Source: Hyphomicrobiales bacterium (GTDB lineage Bacteria; Pseudomonadota; Alphaproteobacteria; Rhizobiales; Devosiaceae). Taken from it: a DNA stretch of 9,591 bases. The notes beneath the pieces are model-generated. The model was given only the letters and a program-made list of their open reading frames with translations. It had not been told where the DNA came from and made no database searches. A program made the translations under genes and the position numbers. The stretch lies in contig WFPQ01000310.1 in the NCBI GenBank assembly GCA_015487515.1, positions 1-9,591 on the forward strand, in the 5' to 3' direction. This document shows, piece after piece, positions 8,118-9,591 of the stretch (the stretch's first letter is position 1; each line of letters opens with the position of its first letter).

Positions 8118-8879
8118 ATGTATTTGCATCCCCGCCACAAGGAAATAGTTGAAACCGCCCGCCTGGTAGGACGTGTCGGGGTGGATGAACTCGCGGCCCG
8201 TTTTGATGTTACCCCGCAAACCATACGCAAGGACCTGAACGAACTATGCCGGGCCCGCATCCTGTCCCGGGTTCACGGCGGAGCCATGTTCCCTTCCGGC
8301 ACGGAGAACATGGAATATGAACAGCGCCGCCTGATTTCGGAGGCGGAAAAGATGGCCATTGGCCGGGCTGCGGCCGAGATAATTCCTGAAAACGCCTCCC
8401 TTTTCATCAATATCGGCACCACCACCGAGGCCGTCAGCCATGCCCTGCTCAAAAAGGGTGGCCTCATGGTGATAACCAACAATATCAATGTTGCCAATCG
8501 CATGCGGGTCTATACCCAGTTCGAGGTCATCATTGCCGGCGGCGTGGTCCGTGCTTCTGACGGGGGCATAATTGGCGAGGCGGCGGTGGATTTCATTCGC
8601 CAGTTTTCCGTGGATTTCGCCGTCATAGGGGTTTCGGCCATCGATCAGTCCGGGGCTTTGCTCGATTATGACTTCCGCGAGGTCAAGGTTGCCCAGGCCA
8701 TCATCGAAAATGCCCGCCATGTGATTCTGGTTGCCGACAGCACCAAGACCGAACGTACCGCCCCGGTCAGGATCGGCCATCTTTCCCAGGTCGATACCTT
8801 TGTCACGGATGTCTGCAAGAATGACAATATCCTCAGGATCTGCCGGGAAAACGACGTGGAACTGGTGCAGACCTCGTAA
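8118..8879 (+). CDS. glpR: DeoR-family repressor, GlpR-like (glycerol 3-phosphate regulon)
   Basis: This 253-residue protein has the two-domain DeoR layout. The N-terminal helix-turn-helix is at about 6-57, with TPQTIRKDLNEL (32-43) as recognition helix and the family hallmark RVHGGA (51-56). A DeoRC sugar-phosphate sensor domain follows (about 76-235). Several stretches follow E. coli GlpR as I recall it: NIGTTTEAVSHALL (98-111), ITNNINVANRM (119-129), DGGIIGEAAVDFIRQF (148-163), LLDYDFREV (181-189) and AIIENARHVILV (194-205). GlpR represses glycerol and glycerol 3-phosphate uptake and use until glycerol 3-phosphate binds. GAGGA five bases before the ATG is the clearest ribosome-binding site of the plus-strand genes. 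No glp gene is in the window, so the substrate call rests on sequence alone; another sugar-phosphate DeoR regulator is the alternative. Confidence 0.8.
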   Translation: MYLHPRHKEIVETARLVGRVGVDELAARFDVTPQTIRKDLNELCRARILSRVHGGAMFPSGTENMEYEQRRLISEAEKMAIGRAAAEIIPENASLFINIGTTTEAVSHALLKKGGLMVITNNINVANRMRVYTQFEVIIAGGVVRASDGGIIGEAAVDFIRQFSVDFAVIGVSAIDQSGALLDYDFREVKVAQAIIENARHVILVADSTKTERTAPVRIGHLSQVDTFVTDVCKNDNILRICRENDVELVQTS

Positions 8880-8881
8880 AG

Positions 8882-8902
8882 CCGGTCCCGCCCAGGGGCC
8901 GG
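8882..8902 (+). terminator. Hairpin after glpR, terminator-like but lacking a T-tract
   Basis: CCGGTCCC (8882-8889) pairs with GGGGCCGG (8895-8902) as eight base pairs (one G-T) over the loop GCCCA, starting three bases after the TAA of the repressor gene. The following bases, attgaccatg, are not T-rich, so this could be a pause or a 3'-end protecting stem as easily as an intrinsic terminator. It marks the likely end of the glpR transcript. Confidence 0.4.
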
Positions 8903-8980
8903 ATTGACCATGCCGGGTTGAACTGCTCACGCGATTATCATTGATTTCTGCCCTGTTTTTCTGTCATGGCATCCCGTTCG

Positions 8981-9002
8981 TATTGAACTGGCCTTTTCAA
9001 TA
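8981..9002. promoter_or_regulatory. Perfect 7-8-7 inverted repeat upstream of the peroxiredoxin gene
   Basis: TATTGAA (8981-8987) and TTCAATA (8996-9002) form a perfect dyad with an eight-base spacer in the 212-base gap between glpR and the peroxiredoxin gene. A TTGAAC (8983-8988) inside it could act as a -35 box, with a weak TACATC (9005-9010) 16 bases on. The site therefore sits where a dimeric regulator would act on peroxiredoxin transcription. It does not fit the OxyR pattern I know. The 9-base word gtcatggca flanks it on both sides (8963-8971, 9014-9022). Confidence 0.4.
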
Positions 9003-9091
9003 ACTACATCTCCGTCATGGCAACCTCTCTGGCAGTATTTTCCGGGGATGCATGGTTGAATTTTGATTCAGGACAACAGAAAAGACAGAAC

Positions 9092-9591
9092 ATGAGCATA
9101 CATATCGGCTCCACAGCCCCCGATTTCGACATCGAGACCACCAACGGCCCCATCAATTTCCACGATTGGATTGGCAATTCATGGGCCTTCTTCTTTTCCC
9201 ACCCCGCGGACTTCACCCCCGTCTGCACCACGGAAATGGGCCGCACTTCCCAGCTGAACGCGGAATTCGAAAAACGTAATGTCAAGCCCATAGGACTTTC
9301 CACCGACAGCGTCGAGGAGCACTTGAAATGGATCAGGGATGTGGATGATACCCAGAATACCGAGTTGAAATTTCCCATCATCGCTGACAAGGATCTCAAG
9401 GTCGCAAGACTCTATGACATGATCCATGATGATGAAAGCACGACCCAGGCGGTTCGCTCCGTATTCATCATCGACCCGAACAAGAAAATCCGGCTGACCC
9501 TGACCTACCCGATGAATGTCGGGCGCAACTTTGACGAGATCCTGCGGGTCATAGATGCCCTGCAACTGGCCGACGCCCACACCATAGCAAC
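9092..9591 (+). CDS. 1-Cys peroxiredoxin (Prx6 type), C-terminus beyond the window
   Basis: The frame is open from the ATG at 9092 to the window end, giving 166 residues of a family of roughly 210-225. The enzyme reduces hydrogen peroxide and organic peroxides in the cytoplasm. The N-terminus MSIHIGSTAPDFDIETTNG is typical, and the active site HPADFTPVCTTE (37-48) carries the peroxidatic Cys45 and Thr42; Arg122 in AVRSVFIIDP completes the usual catalytic set. The segment GLSTDSVEEHLKW (68-80) and the later LTYPMNVGRNFDEILRVIDALQ (137-158) are those of the Prx6 subgroup rather than 2-Cys AhpC. No second catalytic cysteine is seen so far, but the end of the protein is missing. The SD is poor: AGGA (9070-9073) is 18 bases away. 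The frame is open from at least a TTG at 9056, but the family N-terminus argues for 9092. Confidence 0.95.
   Translation, partial: MSIHIGSTAPDFDIETTNGPINFHDWIGNSWAFFFSHPADFTPVCTTEMGRTSQLNAEFEKRNVKPIGLSTDSVEEHLKWIRDVDDTQNTELKFPIIADKDLKVARLYDMIHDDESTTQAVRSVFIIDPNKKIRLTLTYPMNVGRNFDEILRVIDALQLADAHTIA

Noticed and set aside
8937..8945. Short palindrome ATCA-T-TGAT as an FNR/CRP-like site
   Set aside because: The half-sites are four bases with a one-base spacer, unlike the known spacing of those regulators, and are expected by chance.

Overview
The window looks like chromosomal DNA of an alphaproteobacterium. The evidence is the gene order trpD-trpG-trpE-ppiD(SurA_N type) back to back with tpiA-secG-pyrG, an arrangement widely conserved in that class, together with alphaproteobacterial-looking protein sequences (for example the SecG core LLQRSEGGGLGMGGGGG). 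TrpE and TrpG are separate proteins rather than the rhizobial TrpE(G) fusion, which argues against a rhizobial genome. I cannot fix the order or genus; a free-living Rhodospirillales-like lineage is a guess.

Layout: bases 1-4247 are on the minus strand. They hold the start of trpD (cut by the window edge), trpG, trpE and a membrane-anchored PpiD/SurA-like chaperone. The three trp genes are packed as one translational unit (ATGA overlap, then zero spacing) for anthranilate synthase and the next step of tryptophan synthesis. A 284-base divergent gap (4248-4531) follows, with a strong hairpin and a sigma70-like promoter candidate. Bases 4532-7772 on the plus strand carry tpiA (glycolysis), secG (protein export) and pyrG (CTP synthesis).

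From 7773 onward the usual neighbourhood (often kdsA and eno after pyrG) is replaced. A 345-base non-coding gap contains nested inverted repeats and repeated TTGCCTTG words. Next come a GlpR-like DeoR-family repressor with an inverted repeat over its likely promoter, a 212-base gap with a terminator-like hairpin and a perfect 7-8-7 inverted repeat, and a 1-Cys peroxiredoxin that runs off the window.

The coding content is ordinary housekeeping and I see no new multi-gene system, mobile element, CRISPR array, tRNA or rRNA. The points worth a second look are mostly non-coding: the structured gap after pyrG, the candidate operators at glpR and the peroxiredoxin gene, the hairpin between ppiD and tpiA, a 15-base tandem duplication that creates a possible 30-codon ORF at the ppiD stop, and the long repeat-bearing tail on SecG.
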